64,000 bases of DNA from Pelagibacterium luteolum (GCF_900100665.1 NZ_FNCS01000001.1:291109-355108); one strand, 5' to 3'. Shown: positions 17,966 to 28,181, counted from the first letter of the stretch. Numbers and translations: made by a program. Notes: generated by a model not told the origin, from the letters alone.

Positions 17966-18643
17966 CTATTTGTGGTGCTCGCGCAAATAGCTCACCAGCG
18001 TCTTGCTGGCGGTGTCGATATGGTTGCGCGTCAAGTCCGCCGCCAGTTTGGGCTTGCGCGCCTTGCACGCATCGAGGATCGCCTGATGCTCTTGCACGGC
18101 GTACCGCATTCCCTGCGTGAGATAGAGCACTAGCCGCACATAGCGCTCGACCAGGTCATTGGTCTTGTCGATCATCGACAGGAAGAATGCCTTATCGGAA
18201 TCCCTATAGAGCGAGTTGTGAAAATCGCGGTTGAGGTCGCCCCAGCGGATCGGGTCGGTCTCGGCGGCAAACGCGTCGCAGAACTGCTGCGCCGTTTCCA
18301 GCGATTCATCACTCATCAGCGGCACCGCCATCTCGATCACCGTCGGCTCGACCAGCGCCCGGAACTGAAATATCTCGGTGATCTGGTCGTAGGATAGCGA
18401 CGCTACTACGACGCCCTTGTACCGCTCAGACACCACAAGCCCCTGCGCCTCGAGTCTCTGCATAGCCTCGCGAACCGGAATGCGCGACACGTTGAACATC
18501 TGCGCAATGGTATCTTGGCGTAGCGGCTCGCCCTCTTCAATCTCCCCGCGGATGATCGCATCGCGCATCGCATCATAGATCACATCGGCCGAAGACGCCT
18601 GCTTGCCAAGATCAAATGCCTTTACTTTCAAAGCTGTAGCCAA
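17966..18643 (-). CDS. GntR family transcriptional regulator (FadR/FCD type)
   Basis: A 225-residue regulator. A winged helix near residues 20-85 includes LRQDTIAQMFNVSRIPVREAMQRLEAQGLV. The FCD ligand domain follows (residues 95-220), with metal-site candidates in DLNRDFHNSLY and VQEHQAILDACKARK. The start is TTG at 18643 with GAGAGG upstream. It is divergent from the hydroxyproline importer (18888), so it very likely represses that island and its own gene until a hydroxyproline-derived ligand binds. Confidence 0.88.
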   Translation of the reverse strand: MATALKVKAFDLGKQASSADVIYDAMRDAIIRGEIEEGEPLRQDTIAQMFNVSRIPVREAMQRLEAQGLVVSERYKGVVVASLSYDQITEIFQFRALVEPTVIEMAVPLMSDESLETAQQFCDAFAAETDPIRWGDLNRDFHNSLYRDSDKAFFLSMIDKTNDLVERYVRLVLYLTQGMRYAVQEHQAILDACKARKPKLAADLTRNHIDTASKTLVSYLREHHK

Positions 18644-18741
18644 TTCAGCCTCTCTGCAAAATCCCCGCCCAACTGTTCCATCGCATCATTGGGGCCTCAA
18701 TGCGTCGGCGGTCGAGCTTTACCCAAATTAGTATATTGTAG

Positions 18742-18753
18742 ATTGGATCCGAT
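18742..18753. promoter_or_regulatory. Weak candidate operator in the divergent GntR/ABC region
   Basis: ATTGGATCCGAT is palindromic apart from one mismatched pair, and lies in an AT-rich stretch (18722-18770) between the GntR gene and the importer operon. That is where a GntR dimer would act on both promoters. I see no second copy, so the assignment is tentative. Confidence 0.25.
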
Positions 18754-18887
18754 TATGCAAACGTAATGTTAAGCCGGCTCCGCAGTGGTCGGCAGAGGGA
18801 ATATGATGCAAGGGGAATTCGGCTTGCGGCACTGTCCGGGGTCTATCTCTCCGTGCACTCAACTGCTCAAAGAGAGAGGGACCATCC

Positions 18888-19709
18888 ATGAAATTTCCTG
18901 CCTTGATCGCAGCAGCATCGGTAACGCTCAGCCTTGCCGCCGCCACTCCGGCCGTCGCCGACAAGCTCGATGACATCATCGCCTCGGGCGTCCTGCGCTG
19001 CGCCGTCACGCTCGACTTCCCGCCCATGGGCTCGCGCGATGACAATAACGAACCCGTCGGCTTTGACGTCGACACCTGCAACGATCTCGCCGCCGCGCTT
19101 GGCGTCACCGCTGAGATCGTCGAAACCCCGTTCCCCGATCGCATCCCGGCCCTGATCTCGGGCCGCGCTGATGTGGGCGTCGCGTCCACCTCTGATACGC
19201 TCGAACGCGCCAAGACCATCGGATTCTCCATCCCCTACTTCGCCTTTAACAACGTCGTCCTGACCCGCGAAGACACCGGCATCGAAAGCTATGAAGACCT
19301 TGCAGGCATGAACCTCGGTTCTGTCGCTGGTGTCTTTGAAGCCATCGCGCTCGAAGAAGACTTCAACGAATGGGATGCCGGCGGCTCGTTCCGGACCTTC
19401 CAGAGCCAGGCCGACGTCTTTCTCGCGCTTCAGCAGGGCCAGATCGACGCCACCGTCGTTACTGGCACCGTAGCTGCGGCAACCATCAACGAAGGCAATT
19501 TCCAAGGCTTCACCATCGCTGGCGAAGCGCCCTACCTCGTCGATTACGTTGGCCTGATCGCCCTACGCCAGGAATACGGCCTGCTGAACTACCTCAACCT
19601 CTTCGTCCACCAGCAGATCCGCACTGGTCGCTATGAAGAGCTGTTCGAGACCTGGGTCGGCGGCGGTGCCGAAGCGCCGGACCTCTCGGTCCCTGGCGTA
19701 TACTACTAA
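18888..19709 (+). CDS. Amino-acid ABC transporter substrate-binding protein (family 3)
   Basis: A 273-residue periplasmic protein with a signal peptide ending near TPAVA (residue 24). The mature part shows family 3 features: GVLRCAVTLDFPPMG at the start of lobe 1, GFDVDTCNDLAAALG for the amino-acid site, and a VGVASTSDTLERAK segment. It opens the hydroxyproline island and precedes two permeases and an ATPase. A hydroxyproline or betaine ligand is inferred from the downstream enzymes, not from the binding-site residues. Confidence 0.87.
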   Translation: MKFPALIAAASVTLSLAAATPAVADKLDDIIASGVLRCAVTLDFPPMGSRDDNNEPVGFDVDTCNDLAAALGVTAEIVETPFPDRIPALISGRADVGVASTSDTLERAKTIGFSIPYFAFNNVVLTREDTGIESYEDLAGMNLGSVAGVFEAIALEEDFNEWDAGGSFRTFQSQADVFLALQQGQIDATVVTGTVAAATINEGNFQGFTIAGEAPYLVDYVGLIALRQEYGLLNYLNLFVHQQIRTGRYEELFETWVGGGAEAPDLSVPGVYY

Positions 19710-19728
19710 GCTAGTCCCCGGATCGCGA

Positions 19729-19752
19729 GCGCCCTGACCAAACTCAGGGTGC
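19729..19752 (+). promoter_or_regulatory. Intercistronic hairpin after the binding-protein gene
   Basis: GCGCCCTGA at 19729-19737 pairs with TCAGGGTGC at 19744-19752, nine pairs with one G-T, around a six-base loop. It falls in the 104-base gap between the binding protein and the first permease. There is no T-run, so mRNA stabilisation or partial polarity is more likely than full termination. Confidence 0.6.
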
Positions 19753-19813
19753 CCGCCTCCTGCTTTCCCGGCCAGCCTAGTGCCGGCATGCGAGAAACCC
19801 GGGAAGACCTCTG

Positions 19814-20539
19814 ATGCTCAACATCAACTACACGTTCCACTGGAACCAGGCTTTCCAAGCGCTGCCGCAGATGATCGACGGGGCGCTAATTACGCTCCAG
19901 ATCGCCGTGCTATCGATGATCATCGGCATCGCCATTGGCGTGCCGCTGGCGCTGGCCAAGCAATCGTCCATCGCGCCTTTGCGCTGGTTTGCCAATGTCT
20001 GGATCGAAGTCGCCCGCAACACGCCGGCGCTGTTTCAGGTCTATATGATCTATTTCGGCATCCCAGCCGTGCTCCAGCTCGTAGCGGGGCTGTTCGGCAT
20101 CGATTTCCGTGCCCTGGGCATCAATATCTTCTATCTCGATTCTTATTGGGCCGTTCTCGTCGGCATCGCCTTCAATAATGCAGGCTATCTCGCCGAGACA
20201 TTCCGCGGCGGTCTGCGCGCCGTGCCGGCCACCCAGACGCGCGCCGCCCGCTCGCTCGGCTTTGGCGCCTTTGACGCGTTCCGGCTGATCGTGTTGCCCC
20301 AGATGTTCCGTGCTGTCTTCCACCCCATGACCAACCAAATGGTTTGGGCAATTCTGATGACCTCGGTGGGCATTTTCGTTGGACTTAACATCGATCTGAC
20401 CGGCGTCACTCAGGAGCTCAACGCCCGCACCTTCAGGACTTTTGAGTTTTTTGCGCTCGCCGCCGCAATTTATTACGTCATCGCCAAGATCGTGACCGGC
20501 GGCGCGAGGCTCATCGCCTGGCGACTGTTCAGGTATTAG
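19814..20539 (+). CDS. Amino-acid ABC transporter permease (HisQ/M type)
   Basis: A 241-residue membrane protein with about five helices. The EAA-like loop reads AETFRGGLRAVPATQTRAARSLG, the hallmark of polar amino-acid permeases. It pairs with the next gene to form the membrane channel. It is 14 bases from the following permease and belongs to the island's import operon. Confidence 0.9.
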   Translation: MLNINYTFHWNQAFQALPQMIDGALITLQIAVLSMIIGIAIGVPLALAKQSSIAPLRWFANVWIEVARNTPALFQVYMIYFGIPAVLQLVAGLFGIDFRALGINIFYLDSYWAVLVGIAFNNAGYLAETFRGGLRAVPATQTRAARSLGFGAFDAFRLIVLPQMFRAVFHPMTNQMVWAILMTSVGIFVGLNIDLTGVTQELNARTFRTFEFFALAAAIYYVIAKIVTGGARLIAWRLFRY

Positions 20540-20553
20540 GGGAGGACAAGACA

Positions 20554-21210
20554 ATGCTTGGAACCTCCGTTACCTGGGGCGACATCACATTCATGATGAC
20601 CGGTGCGGGCCTGACCCTGGCCATCACCTTCTGGGCTATGCTCGGCGGCACGTTGCTGGGCATCGTCTTCGGGCTGATCCGGTCCCACTCGCCATGGTAT
20701 GTGAACTATCCCATGGGCGCCGTTCTCGATGTTTTGCGCTCAGTACCGCTGCTCATCCAGTTCATCCTCTTCAACTCCTTTCAGTCGATCGCCGGCTGGG
20801 GCATGAACCCGTTCGTTGTGGGCTGCGTCGTTCTCGCCGCCTACACCTCGGCCTTCTGCACCGAAATCGTGCGCGGCGGCATCCAAGCGGTGCCCGTCAC
20901 AACGCGCCGCGCAGCTCGCTCGCTCGGCATGAACTGGGCCCAGGACATGGCCTATATCGTTCTCCCGCTCGGCACCCGTGTCATGCTCCCCTCATGGATC
21001 GGGCTGACCTTGGGCGTCATGAAGGACACTGCGCTCGTTTACGCCATCGGCGTCATCGAGCTGCTGCGCTCCTCGCAAATCATCATCACCCGCAAGCCCC
21101 ACGAAGCATTGCTCATCCTGGCCATTGCGGGTCTGATCTACTTCATCGTGAGCTTCCCGGTCTCCCGCCTCGGCGCTCACCTGGAAAAGAAATGGCGCGA
21201 AAATGATTGA
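20554..21210 (+). CDS. Amino-acid ABC transporter permease (HisQ/M type)
   Basis: A 218-residue partner permease with the loop TEIVRGGIQAVPVTTRRAARS and a following WAQDMAYIVLPLGTRVMLP. About four to five helices are visible. A GGGAGGA site (20537-20544) ends nine bases before its ATG. Its end overlaps the start of the ATPase gene by eight bases, indicating translational coupling. Confidence 0.9.
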   Translation: MLGTSVTWGDITFMMTGAGLTLAITFWAMLGGTLLGIVFGLIRSHSPWYVNYPMGAVLDVLRSVPLLIQFILFNSFQSIAGWGMNPFVVGCVVLAAYTSAFCTEIVRGGIQAVPVTTRRAARSLGMNWAQDMAYIVLPLGTRVMLPSWIGLTLGVMKDTALVYAIGVIELLRSSQIIITRKPHEALLILAIAGLIYFIVSFPVSRLGAHLEKKWREND

Positions 21211-21925
21211 AATCGACAACGTCAGAAAATCCTTCGACAGCTTCGAGGTCCTCAAGGGCGTCTCGATGGCCGTCGAAAAGGGCGAAGTGGTCTCGGTAAT
21301 CGGCGGTTCAGGCTCGGGCAAATCAACGATGCTCATGTGCATCAACGGCCTCGAACCCATTAACGCCGGCAAGATCACCGTCGATGGCACCGAGGTGCAC
21401 GCCAAGGGCACCGACCTCAACAAGCTGCGCCGCAACATCGGCATCGTCTTCCAGCAGTGGAACGCCTTCCCACATTTGACGGTGCTCGAAAACACCACTC
21501 TCGCCCTGCGCAAGGTGCTGGGGAAGTCGAAGGCCGAAGCCGACGAGATCGCCAAGAAGCAGCTCAACCATGTGGGGCTGGGCGACAAGCTCAAGGTCTA
21601 TCCCGGCAAGCTCTCGGGCGGCCAGCAGCAGCGCATGGCGATCGCCCGGGCGCTCGCCATGGAGCCCAAATACATGCTGTTCGACGAAGTGACCTCCGCG
21701 CTCGATCCTCAGCTTGTGGGCGAAGTGCTCGATACGATGCGGCTTCTGGCCAAAGAAGGAATGACGATGATCGTGGTCACCCACGAAATGGGTTTCGCCC
21801 GCGAAGTCTCCAACCGCGTCGCGTTTTTCAAGGACGGTCTGATCCATGAGATCGGTTCGCCCAGCCAGCTCTTCGAATCCCCCGAACGTCCCGAAACCGC
21901 GGCGTTTCTCCAGTCCGTTCTCTAG
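21203..21925 (+). CDS. Amino-acid ABC transporter ATP-binding protein
   Basis: A 240-residue ATPase of the GlnQ/HisP class. Walker A is GGSGSGKST near residue 34, the signature is [17 protein letters not shown] near 140, Walker B is [13 protein letters not shown] (Val where most have Pro), and the switch His is in [12 protein letters not shown]. It has no C-terminal regulatory domain, as expected for polar amino-acid importers. It overlaps the preceding permease and completes the importer. Confidence 0.92.
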   Translation: MIEIDNVRKSFDSFEVLKGVSMAVEKGEVVSVIGGSGSGKSTMLMCINGLEPINAGKITVDGTEVHAKGTDLNKLRRNIGIVFQQWNAFPHLTVLENTTLALRKVLGKSKAEADEIAKKQLNHVGLGDKLKVYPGKLSGGQQQRMAIARALAMEPKYMLFDEVTSALDPQLVGEVLDTMRLLAKEGMTMIVVTHEMGFAREVSNRVAFFKDGLIHEIGSPSQLFESPERPETAAFLQSVL

Positions 21926-22012
21926 TGAGCCGAGCATGCTTTGTATGACGATCACATTCATCAAAATTATGTGCTGCAACCGCCGCGATCGCGCCGCCTG
22001 ATTATTGCCTCA

Positions 22013-22035
22013 GGGCAGGGACATCGTCCCCGCCC
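22013..22035 (+). terminator. Hairpin between the importer operon and the catabolic genes
   Basis: GGGCAGGGAC (22013-22022) pairs with GTCCCCGCCC (22026-22035) except for one A/C mismatch, around the loop ATC. No strong T-run follows, so it may be a partial terminator or a boundary that separates import-gene from enzyme-gene expression. Confidence 0.45.
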
Positions 22036-22063
22036 CTTCCATTGACTTCGGAGTCACGCTCAA

Positions 22064-23311
22064 GTGGCGCACCCACATTACGATCATTGCGTCATCGGCG
22101 CCGGCATCATCGGCCTCTCGATTGCCTTTCGTCTCGCCCAGACCGGCCAGTCCGTGTTGATTATCGATCGCAAGGGCATGGCCGAGGAAACCAGTCGCGG
22201 CAATGCGGGCGCTTTGGCCTTTGCCGATATTGAACCGCTCGCGTCACCTGGCATCATATTCAAAGCTCCGCGCTGGTTCTTCGATCCACTCGGCCCCCTC
22301 TCGCTGCCGCTTGGCTATGCACCCACGATTGCGCCCTGGCTTGTCCGCTTTTTCCGCGCGGCCATGCCCGACAGGATCAAGGCCGCGACGCGTGCCCAGA
22401 CAGCACTGATGGATCTCGCACGCGCGGAAACCGAGCTGCTCTACGCCGACGCCGGCATCGCCGACCTCATCCGCCACGACGGCGCGCTCACGCTCTACGA
22501 GGGTCAGTCGTCCTTCGATGCCGCAAAATCGGTTTGGGACAATCGCGCCCACCATGGCATCGATTTCGAAACCGTAACCGGCACCCGGCTCGCAGATCTT
22601 CAGCCCGGTCTGGGGCACTCAGTCACGCATGGCGTTTTCGTTCCCGGTTGGCAAACCGTCTCCGACCCCTTCGACGTCGCCACCGCGATTGGCCGTGCCG
22701 CTGTCGAGATGGGCGCCCGCTTCGAGATCGCCGAAGTGACCGATCTCGCCCAGACCGATACCGGCGTCTCCATTGCGCTCGGCCCCACCCGTACTGTCAC
22801 GGCCAACAACGTAGTGGTCGCCGCCGGCGCCTGGTCGCATCGCCTCGCGCAAAAACTCGGCGACAAGATCCCGCTCGAAACCGAGCGTGGCTACAACACC
22901 ACTTTCCCTAAGACCGCCTTCGATATCCGCCGCCAGTTGGTGATCGCCTCCGATGGTTTCGTCGTCAGCCCGCTCGACAATGGCGTGCGCGTCGGCGGCG
23001 CTGTCGAACTGGCGGGTCTCGACCGGCCCCCCGATTTCCGCCGCTCTGATATCATGGTCAAAAAAGCTTCCCGCCTACTCCCCGGCCTCAAAACCGATAA
23101 CGGCAAGCAGTGGATGGGCTTCCGGCCCTCAACCCCGGATTCTCTCCCCGTCATCGGTCGCGCGCCCAAAGCCAGCCGCGTCATCTACGCCTTCGGCCAC
23201 GGCCATCTTGGCCTCACTCAGGCGGCCGCCACCGCGCGCATGGCCTTCGATCTGGCGCTAGGCAATCCGGCATCCATCGACCTTTCGCCCTTCGCCCCGG
23301 AGCGCTTTTAG
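22064..23311 (+). CDS. FAD-dependent D-amino-acid (D-hydroxyproline) dehydrogenase, DadA-like
   Basis: A 415-residue flavoenzyme with GTG start at 22064. The N-terminal dinucleotide motif is CVIGAGIIGLSIAFRLA, a second strand has VLIIDRKGMAEETSRGNAG, and the C-terminal part ends in YAFGHGHLGLTQAAATARM, all typical of DadA/DAAO proteins. In hydroxyproline catabolism the epimerase makes cis-4-hydroxy-D-proline, which such an enzyme oxidises to pyrroline-4-hydroxy-2-carboxylate. The 4-hydroxyproline epimerase gene lies three bases downstream, which supports this role. It is a single polypeptide rather than the multi-subunit dehydrogenase used in some other bacteria. Confidence 0.82.
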   Translation: MAHPHYDHCVIGAGIIGLSIAFRLAQTGQSVLIIDRKGMAEETSRGNAGALAFADIEPLASPGIIFKAPRWFFDPLGPLSLPLGYAPTIAPWLVRFFRAAMPDRIKAATRAQTALMDLARAETELLYADAGIADLIRHDGALTLYEGQSSFDAAKSVWDNRAHHGIDFETVTGTRLADLQPGLGHSVTHGVFVPGWQTVSDPFDVATAIGRAAVEMGARFEIAEVTDLAQTDTGVSIALGPTRTVTANNVVVAAGAWSHRLAQKLGDKIPLETERGYNTTFPKTAFDIRRQLVIASDGFVVSPLDNGVRVGGAVELAGLDRPPDFRRSDIMVKKASRLLPGLKTDNGKQWMGFRPSTPDSLPVIGRAPKASRVIYAFGHGHLGLTQAAATARMAFDLALGNPASIDLSPFAPERF

Positions 23312-23314
23312 ACA

Positions 23315-24316
23315 ATGTCCAGCCACACGTTCTTCTGCATCGATGGTCACACCTGCGGCAATCCCGTGCGGCTTGTCGCCGGCGGCGGCCCGCGCCTCGA
23401 GGGCGAGACCATGCTCGAAAAGCGCGCGCACTTTCTGGCCGAGTACGACTGGATTCGCCTCGGCCTCATGTTCGAGCCACGCGGTCACGACATGATGTCG
23501 GGCTCGATCCTCTACCCACCCACCCGCGAGGATTGCGACACGGCGATATTGTTCATCGAAACCTCGGGATGCCTGCCCATGTGTGGCCACGGCACCATCG
23601 GCACGGTTACCATGATGATCGAGCAGGGACTGGTCACACCCAAGAACCCGGGAACAGTACGGCTTGACACCCCCGCCGGTCTCGTTGTCGCGACCTATAA
23701 GCAAGTCGGAGATTACGTCGAGGAAGTGCGTTTGACCAACGTCCCCGCCTTTCTCCATTCGGAAAACGTCTCGACCCATGTCGACGGACTTGGCGAGGTC
23801 ACAGTCGATGTCGCTTATGGCGGCAATTTCTACGCCATTGTTGATCCCCAGCCCGCCTTCTCCGACATCGCCGACCATACCGCCGGAGACCTCCTCCGCT
23901 GGAGCCCGGCGCTCCGGGCGGCGCTCAATGCAAAATACACCTTCGAGCACCCCGGGAACCCCGCCATCAACGGCCTTTCCCATATCCTTTGGACTGGCAG
24001 GCCGACCCAACCCCAAGCAACGGCCCGCAACGCGGTGTTCTACGGCGACAAGGCCATTGACCGCTCCCCCTGCGGCACCGGCACCTCGGCTCGCATGGCG
24101 CAGTGGCACGCCAAAGGGAAGCTAAAGAAGGGCGACGATTTTATCCATGAGTCGATCATCGGCTCGATGTTTTCGGGCCGTGTCGAAGACGAAGTGACCA
24201 TCGCCGGTAAACCCGCCATCATTCCTTCAGTGGCCGGATGGGCTCGCCAGACCGGGTTCAACACGATTTTCATCGACGACCGCGACCCCTTCGCCCACGG
24301 CTTCATCGTCACATGA
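23315..24316 (+). CDS. 4-hydroxyproline 2-epimerase (proline racemase family)
   Basis: A 333-residue, PLP-independent epimerase. Both catalytic cysteines are present: the first in PMCGHGTIG and the second in [12 protein letters not shown]. The N-terminal [14 protein letters not shown] matches 4-hydroxyproline epimerases rather than proline racemase proper. It would convert trans-4-hydroxy-L-proline to cis-4-hydroxy-D-proline in the cytoplasm for the flavin dehydrogenase next to it. It overlaps the aconitase X gene by ATGA. Confidence 0.88.
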   Translation: MSSHTFFCIDGHTCGNPVRLVAGGGPRLEGETMLEKRAHFLAEYDWIRLGLMFEPRGHDMMSGSILYPPTREDCDTAILFIETSGCLPMCGHGTIGTVTMMIEQGLVTPKNPGTVRLDTPAGLVVATYKQVGDYVEEVRLTNVPAFLHSENVSTHVDGLGEVTVDVAYGGNFYAIVDPQPAFSDIADHTAGDLLRWSPALRAALNAKYTFEHPGNPAINGLSHILWTGRPTQPQATARNAVFYGDKAIDRSPCGTGTSARMAQWHAKGKLKKGDDFIHESIIGSMFSGRVEDEVTIAGKPAIIPSVAGWARQTGFNTIFIDDRDPFAHGFIVT

Positions 24317-26031
24317 CCTCGCCGCTCGCCGCCAGCACCATCCTGCCCGGCACCGCATCCGGCGCCATCCTCGCCAGCCCCGAGGCCCTAAGCTTTTGGG
24401 GCGGCGTCGATCCGGCTACGGGAACGATCATCGATATCCACCATCCCCTGCACGGCCAATCGGTCACGGGCAAAATTCTGCTGATGCCCTCGTCTCGTGG
24501 CTCATGCACGGGCTCTGGCGTGCTCCTCAACCTCGCGCTCAATTCCCGCGCCCCCGCCGCTCTCATTTTCCGCGAAACTGAAGACGTCCTGACCCTCGGC
24601 GCCCTCGTCGCCGAGATCTTCGGCCACGCCCTTCCCGTCCTTCGCGCCACGCCCGAAGCCTTTGCGGCGCTGTCGCACGCCCAATCCGCCACGATCACCC
24701 AATCCACCATCATTGCCGATGGCCTCACCATCCCCCTCACCAGGCCTCGGGACACCGCCCTCGAACTCACAGCCGCCGATCAGGCTGTGCTCGATGGCGC
24801 GGACGGCCCCGCTCCGGCCCAGGCCATGCGCATCCTCTGCGCCATGGCCGTCCAGCAGGGCGCCGTCCGCCTGATCGAGGTCACCCAGGCCCATATCGAT
24901 GGCTGCATCTACGCCAGCCCCGCCAACCTCACATTCGCCCGCAAAATGGCCGATCTCGGCGGCAAAGTAAAAATCCCCACTACCATGAATGCCATCTCGG
25001 TCGATCATGAACACTGGCGCGCCCAGGGGACCCCCGAAGCCTTCGGCCTCCCCGCCCAGCGCCTTGCCGACGCCTATGTGGAAATGGGCTGCGCCCCGAC
25101 TTTCACCTGCGCCCCCTATCTTCTCGACACCACCCCGAAGTCCGGTGACGCCATCGGCTGGTCGGAATCCAATGCGGTAATTTTCGCCAATTCCATCCTC
25201 GGTGCCCGCACCGCAAAACACCCAGATTTCCTCGACCTCTGCATCGCCATCACCGGCCGCGCCCCGCTGTCCGGCGTCTATCTCGATGCCCACCGCAAGG
25301 CGCGTCTCGTCCTCGATATCGATCTACCCGAAAATCCCGACAGCGCCGTCTGGCCGCTGATCGGCTATATCGCCGGCCAACTCGCCCCCGACCGCATCCC
25401 GTTTCTCACCGGACTCGCTCCAGCCAATCCCAGCCCCGATGACCTCAAGGCTCTCTGCGCCGCCTTCGGCACCACCTCGGCGGCGCCCATGCTCCATATC
25501 GAGGACATAACTCCGGAAGCCGCCACAGCCGTCGCTCCCGACACCCCGTGTCAGAAAATCGACCGCGCCCTCATGACCGCAACTTGGCTAAAGCTCAATA
25601 CAGGCCCCGAACGGATCGACCTCGTCGCCTTCGGAAGCCCCCATGCTTCGGTGACTGAGGCCCGCACCATCGCAGATGCGCTTGATGCTCGCCGCGTTAA
25701 CAGGGACGTCGCCGTCATCCTGACGATCGGTCCCGCAACAAAGCGCGACCTCGAAGCTGACGGCACCATCGCACGGCTCACTTCGAGCGGTGTAACAGTG
25801 ATCTCCGACCTCTGCTGGTGCTCGATTTCCGAACCGGTCTTCCCACCCTCTACCAAAACCGTCCTCACCGATTCCGGCAAATACGCCCATTACGGCCCCG
25901 GGCTCTCCGGCCGAGCCGTCCGCCTCGCCAGCTTGTCCGACTGCATCACCGCTGCCCTCACCGCCCACGCCCCCCAGCGCCTGCCATCCTGGTTGCAAGG
26001 CCCCGACGCGAGCGCCCCTTCCCTCTCTTAA
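24313..26031 (+). CDS. Aconitase X (probable cis-3-hydroxy-L-proline dehydratase), one-chain form
   Basis: About 572 residues. The first ~130 form the swivelling small domain ([20 protein letters not shown]). The rest is the large aconitase X domain, with a possible metal/cluster segment [13 protein letters not shown] and [13 protein letters not shown]. Known relatives dehydrate cis-3-hydroxy-L-proline to pyrroline-2-carboxylate; some carry the two domains as separate chains. The start at 24313 overlaps the epimerase stop (ATGA); the frame reaching back to 24238 would eat into that gene. A ketimine reductase downstream at 27075 would consume the product. Confidence 0.83.
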   Translation: MTSPLAASTILPGTASGAILASPEALSFWGGVDPATGTIIDIHHPLHGQSVTGKILLMPSSRGSCTGSGVLLNLALNSRAPAALIFRETEDVLTLGALVAEIFGHALPVLRATPEAFAALSHAQSATITQSTIIADGLTIPLTRPRDTALELTAADQAVLDGADGPAPAQAMRILCAMAVQQGAVRLIEVTQAHIDGCIYASPANLTFARKMADLGGKVKIPTTMNAISVDHEHWRAQGTPEAFGLPAQRLADAYVEMGCAPTFTCAPYLLDTTPKSGDAIGWSESNAVIFANSILGARTAKHPDFLDLCIAITGRAPLSGVYLDAHRKARLVLDIDLPENPDSAVWPLIGYIAGQLAPDRIPFLTGLAPANPSPDDLKALCAAFGTTSAAPMLHIEDITPEAATAVAPDTPCQKIDRALMTATWLKLNTGPERIDLVAFGSPHASVTEARTIADALDARRVNRDVAVILTIGPATKRDLEADGTIARLTSSGVTVISDLCWCSISEPVFPPSTKTVLTDSGKYAHYGPGLSGRAVRLASLSDCITAALTAHAPQRLPSWLQGPDASAPSLS

Positions 26032-26040
26032 GGACCTACC

Positions 26041-27078
26041 ATGCGTACCTCAAAAATCATCCACATCGTGGGCTGTCACGCCGAGGGCGAAGTGGGCGAC
26101 GTGATCGTCGGCGGCGTAGCGCCCCCGCCGGGCGATACCATCTGGGAGCAGTCCCGCTGGATCGCCAGAGACCAAACCTTACGCAACTTCGTCCTCAACG
26201 AACCACGCGGCGGCCTCTTCCGCCACGTCAACCTGCTCGTTCCCCCCAAAAATCCCAAGGCCGCCATGGGCTGGATCATCATGGAGCCGATCCATACGCC
26301 GCCGATGTCCGGCTCCAACTCAATCTGTGTCTCGACGGTTCTTCTCGATACAGGCATCATCGAAATGATCGAGCCCGAAACCCGCTTCACTCTCGAGGCG
26401 CCCGGCGGCCTCGTTGACGTCGTCGCCACCTGCAAGGACGGCAAAGCCATCTCCATCCGCGTCACTAATCACCCGAGCTTTGCCCAAAAGCTCGACGCCA
26501 GGATCGAAGTCGAAGGCATCGGGACCCTAACCGTCGATACGGCCTATGGCGGCGACAGTTTCGTCCTCGTCGATGCCAAATCTCTTGGTTTCTCCCTCTC
26601 CCCTGACGAGGCCAAGGACTTGGCCGAAACCGGCATGAAGATCACCCGTGCCGCCACCGAACAGCTCGGCTTCACCCATCCCACCAATCCCGATTGGTCC
26701 CACATATCCTTTTGCCAGTTCACAGCCCCCGTTGAGATAACCGATGGCAGAAAGACTGGCCGCAACACCGTCGCCATCGAACCGGGCAAGCTAGACCGTT
26801 CCCCTACCGGAACCGGTTGCTCGGCACGCATGGCGGTCCTTCACGCCCGTGGCGAGTTGGCAGTCGGGGAAGACTTCACTGGCGTTTCGATCATCGACAG
26901 CCGCTTTGACTGCCGCATTGAGGCGACCACCGACCTCAATGGCACCCCCGCCATTATCCCCTCGATTTCCGGGCGCGGGTGGGTCACCGAAACCAAACAA
27001 TTGATGCTCGATCCCACCGACCCCTGGCCCGGCGGCTACCGCATCGCCGACACCTGGCCGTCGCGGAGTATTTCATGA
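26041..27078 (+). CDS. Proline racemase-family protein with Ser/Thr active-site pair (trans-3-hydroxyproline dehydratase-like)
   Basis: A 345-residue paralogue of the 4-hydroxyproline epimerase. At the first catalytic position [10 protein letters not shown] has Ser where the epimerase has Cys, and at the second [12 protein letters not shown] has Thr. Without two acid/base cysteines a simple epimerase is unlikely. Family members that lack the second Cys are known as trans-3-hydroxy-L-proline dehydratases; the Ser/Thr pair is a further variant whose reaction I cannot assign. It lies between aconitase X and the ketimine reductase and overlaps the latter, so it should act on a 3-hydroxyproline isomer or a related imino acid. 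Confidence 0.75.
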   Translation: MRTSKIIHIVGCHAEGEVGDVIVGGVAPPPGDTIWEQSRWIARDQTLRNFVLNEPRGGLFRHVNLLVPPKNPKAAMGWIIMEPIHTPPMSGSNSICVSTVLLDTGIIEMIEPETRFTLEAPGGLVDVVATCKDGKAISIRVTNHPSFAQKLDARIEVEGIGTLTVDTAYGGDSFVLVDAKSLGFSLSPDEAKDLAETGMKITRAATEQLGFTHPTNPDWSHISFCQFTAPVEITDGRKTGRNTVAIEPGKLDRSPTGTGCSARMAVLHARGELAVGEDFTGVSIIDSRFDCRIEATTDLNGTPAIIPSISGRGWVTETKQLMLDPTDPWPGGYRIADTWPSRSIS

Positions 27079-28076
27079 GCCAGACTCGTATAGCGTTCGT
27101 AGATCTGGTTGCCCTACTCAAGCCGATTTTTCTCCGCTACGGCACCAGTGAAGAAGTGGCACAAATCCTGGCGATAAATTGCGCGCTCTGCGAGCGAGAC
27201 GGTGCAACGAGCCACGGCATATTCCGCATGAGGGGTTATGTGGACTCGCTCAGTACCGGCTGGGTCGACGGCAAGGCGATACCGGTGATCGAGGACGTCG
27301 CCCCCGCCTTTCTCCGCGTCGATGCACGAAACGGCTTTGCACAACCCGCGCTTGCTATGGCTCGCGATGTGCTCGTCGAAAAGACACTTAAGAACGGAAT
27401 TGCTCTTCTTGCCATTCGGCACTCGCACCATTTGAGCGCGCTGTGGCCCGATCTCGAACCCTTTGCAGAACAAGGTTTTCTAGCGCTTTCGATGGTCAAT
27501 TCCTTTGCCTGCACAGTGCCCCATGGCGGCCATTCCGCCGTCTTCGGCACCAATCCCATTGCATTTGCAGTGCCGACGGCATCGGGCACGCCACTCGTTT
27601 TCGATATGGCGACCTCATCAATGGCGAATGGCGACGTCCAGATCGCTGCCCGCGAAAATCGTCTCCTGCCGGAAGGATCGGGTCTCGATGACGCCGGTCT
27701 TCCCACACAAGATCCCAAGAAGATCCTCAACGGCGGTGCACTGCTCCCGTTTGGTGGCCACAAGGGCTCATCCATTTCGATGATGGTGGAACTCTTGGGA
27801 GCCGCGCTCACCGGCGGCCATTATTCGTTTGAATTCGACTGGTCTGGCCATGCTGGCGCAGCTACACCACACACAGGACAATTGATCATTTTGATCAACG
27901 CCAAGCACTCAGGCGGCGCACCCTTTGGCCATCGGGCGGAAGTCCTTGTCGACCAGATGAAGTCTGCAGGCGTAACCCGTCTGCCTGGGGAGCACCGACA
28001 TCGGACAAGGCTCGAAACTGATCGTAACGGGATACCGATCACGCCAGAGGAACTCGCGGGACTCAGCCAGCTTTAG
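27075..28076 (+). CDS. Malate/lactate dehydrogenase-type ketimine reductase (pyrroline-2-carboxylate reductase-like)
   Basis: A 333-residue NAD(P)H-dependent enzyme of the LDH2/MDH2 family. Signatures include [20 protein letters not shown] near residues 35-55, [13 protein letters not shown] with the catalytic His, [23 protein letters not shown] for cofactor binding, and [10 protein letters not shown]. The DpkA-like branch reduces piperideine- or pyrroline-2-carboxylate to L-pipecolate or L-proline, which fits the product of the hydroxyproline dehydratases upstream. The ATG at 27075 overlaps the preceding stop by ATGA; the upstream in-frame extension overlaps that gene. Confidence 0.83.
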   Translation: MSQTRIAFVDLVALLKPIFLRYGTSEEVAQILAINCALCERDGATSHGIFRMRGYVDSLSTGWVDGKAIPVIEDVAPAFLRVDARNGFAQPALAMARDVLVEKTLKNGIALLAIRHSHHLSALWPDLEPFAEQGFLALSMVNSFACTVPHGGHSAVFGTNPIAFAVPTASGTPLVFDMATSSMANGDVQIAARENRLLPEGSGLDDAGLPTQDPKKILNGGALLPFGGHKGSSISMMVELLGAALTGGHYSFEFDWSGHAGAATPHTGQLIILINAKHSGGAPFGHRAEVLVDQMKSAGVTRLPGEHRHRTRLETDRNGIPITPEELAGLSQL

Positions 28077-28093
28077 CTGCTGCAAAACGCACT

Positions 28094-28123
28094 GGCCGGG
28101 GCGAGGATCGATCGCCTCCGGCC
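28094..28123. terminator. Candidate bidirectional terminator between convergent operons
   Basis: GGCCGG at 28094-28099 pairs with CCGGCC at 28118-28123, extended inward by a G-T and a G-C pair, with a small inner GCGA/TCGC stem. It lies in the 105-base gap between the hydroxyproline operon and the convergent FAH gene. No clear T-run flanks it. Confidence 0.4.
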
Positions 28124-28181
28124 CATGTGAAGCGATGGTGCCATCCGTTCTACAACGCTGAATGGCGCCCGGTCGTTTACG

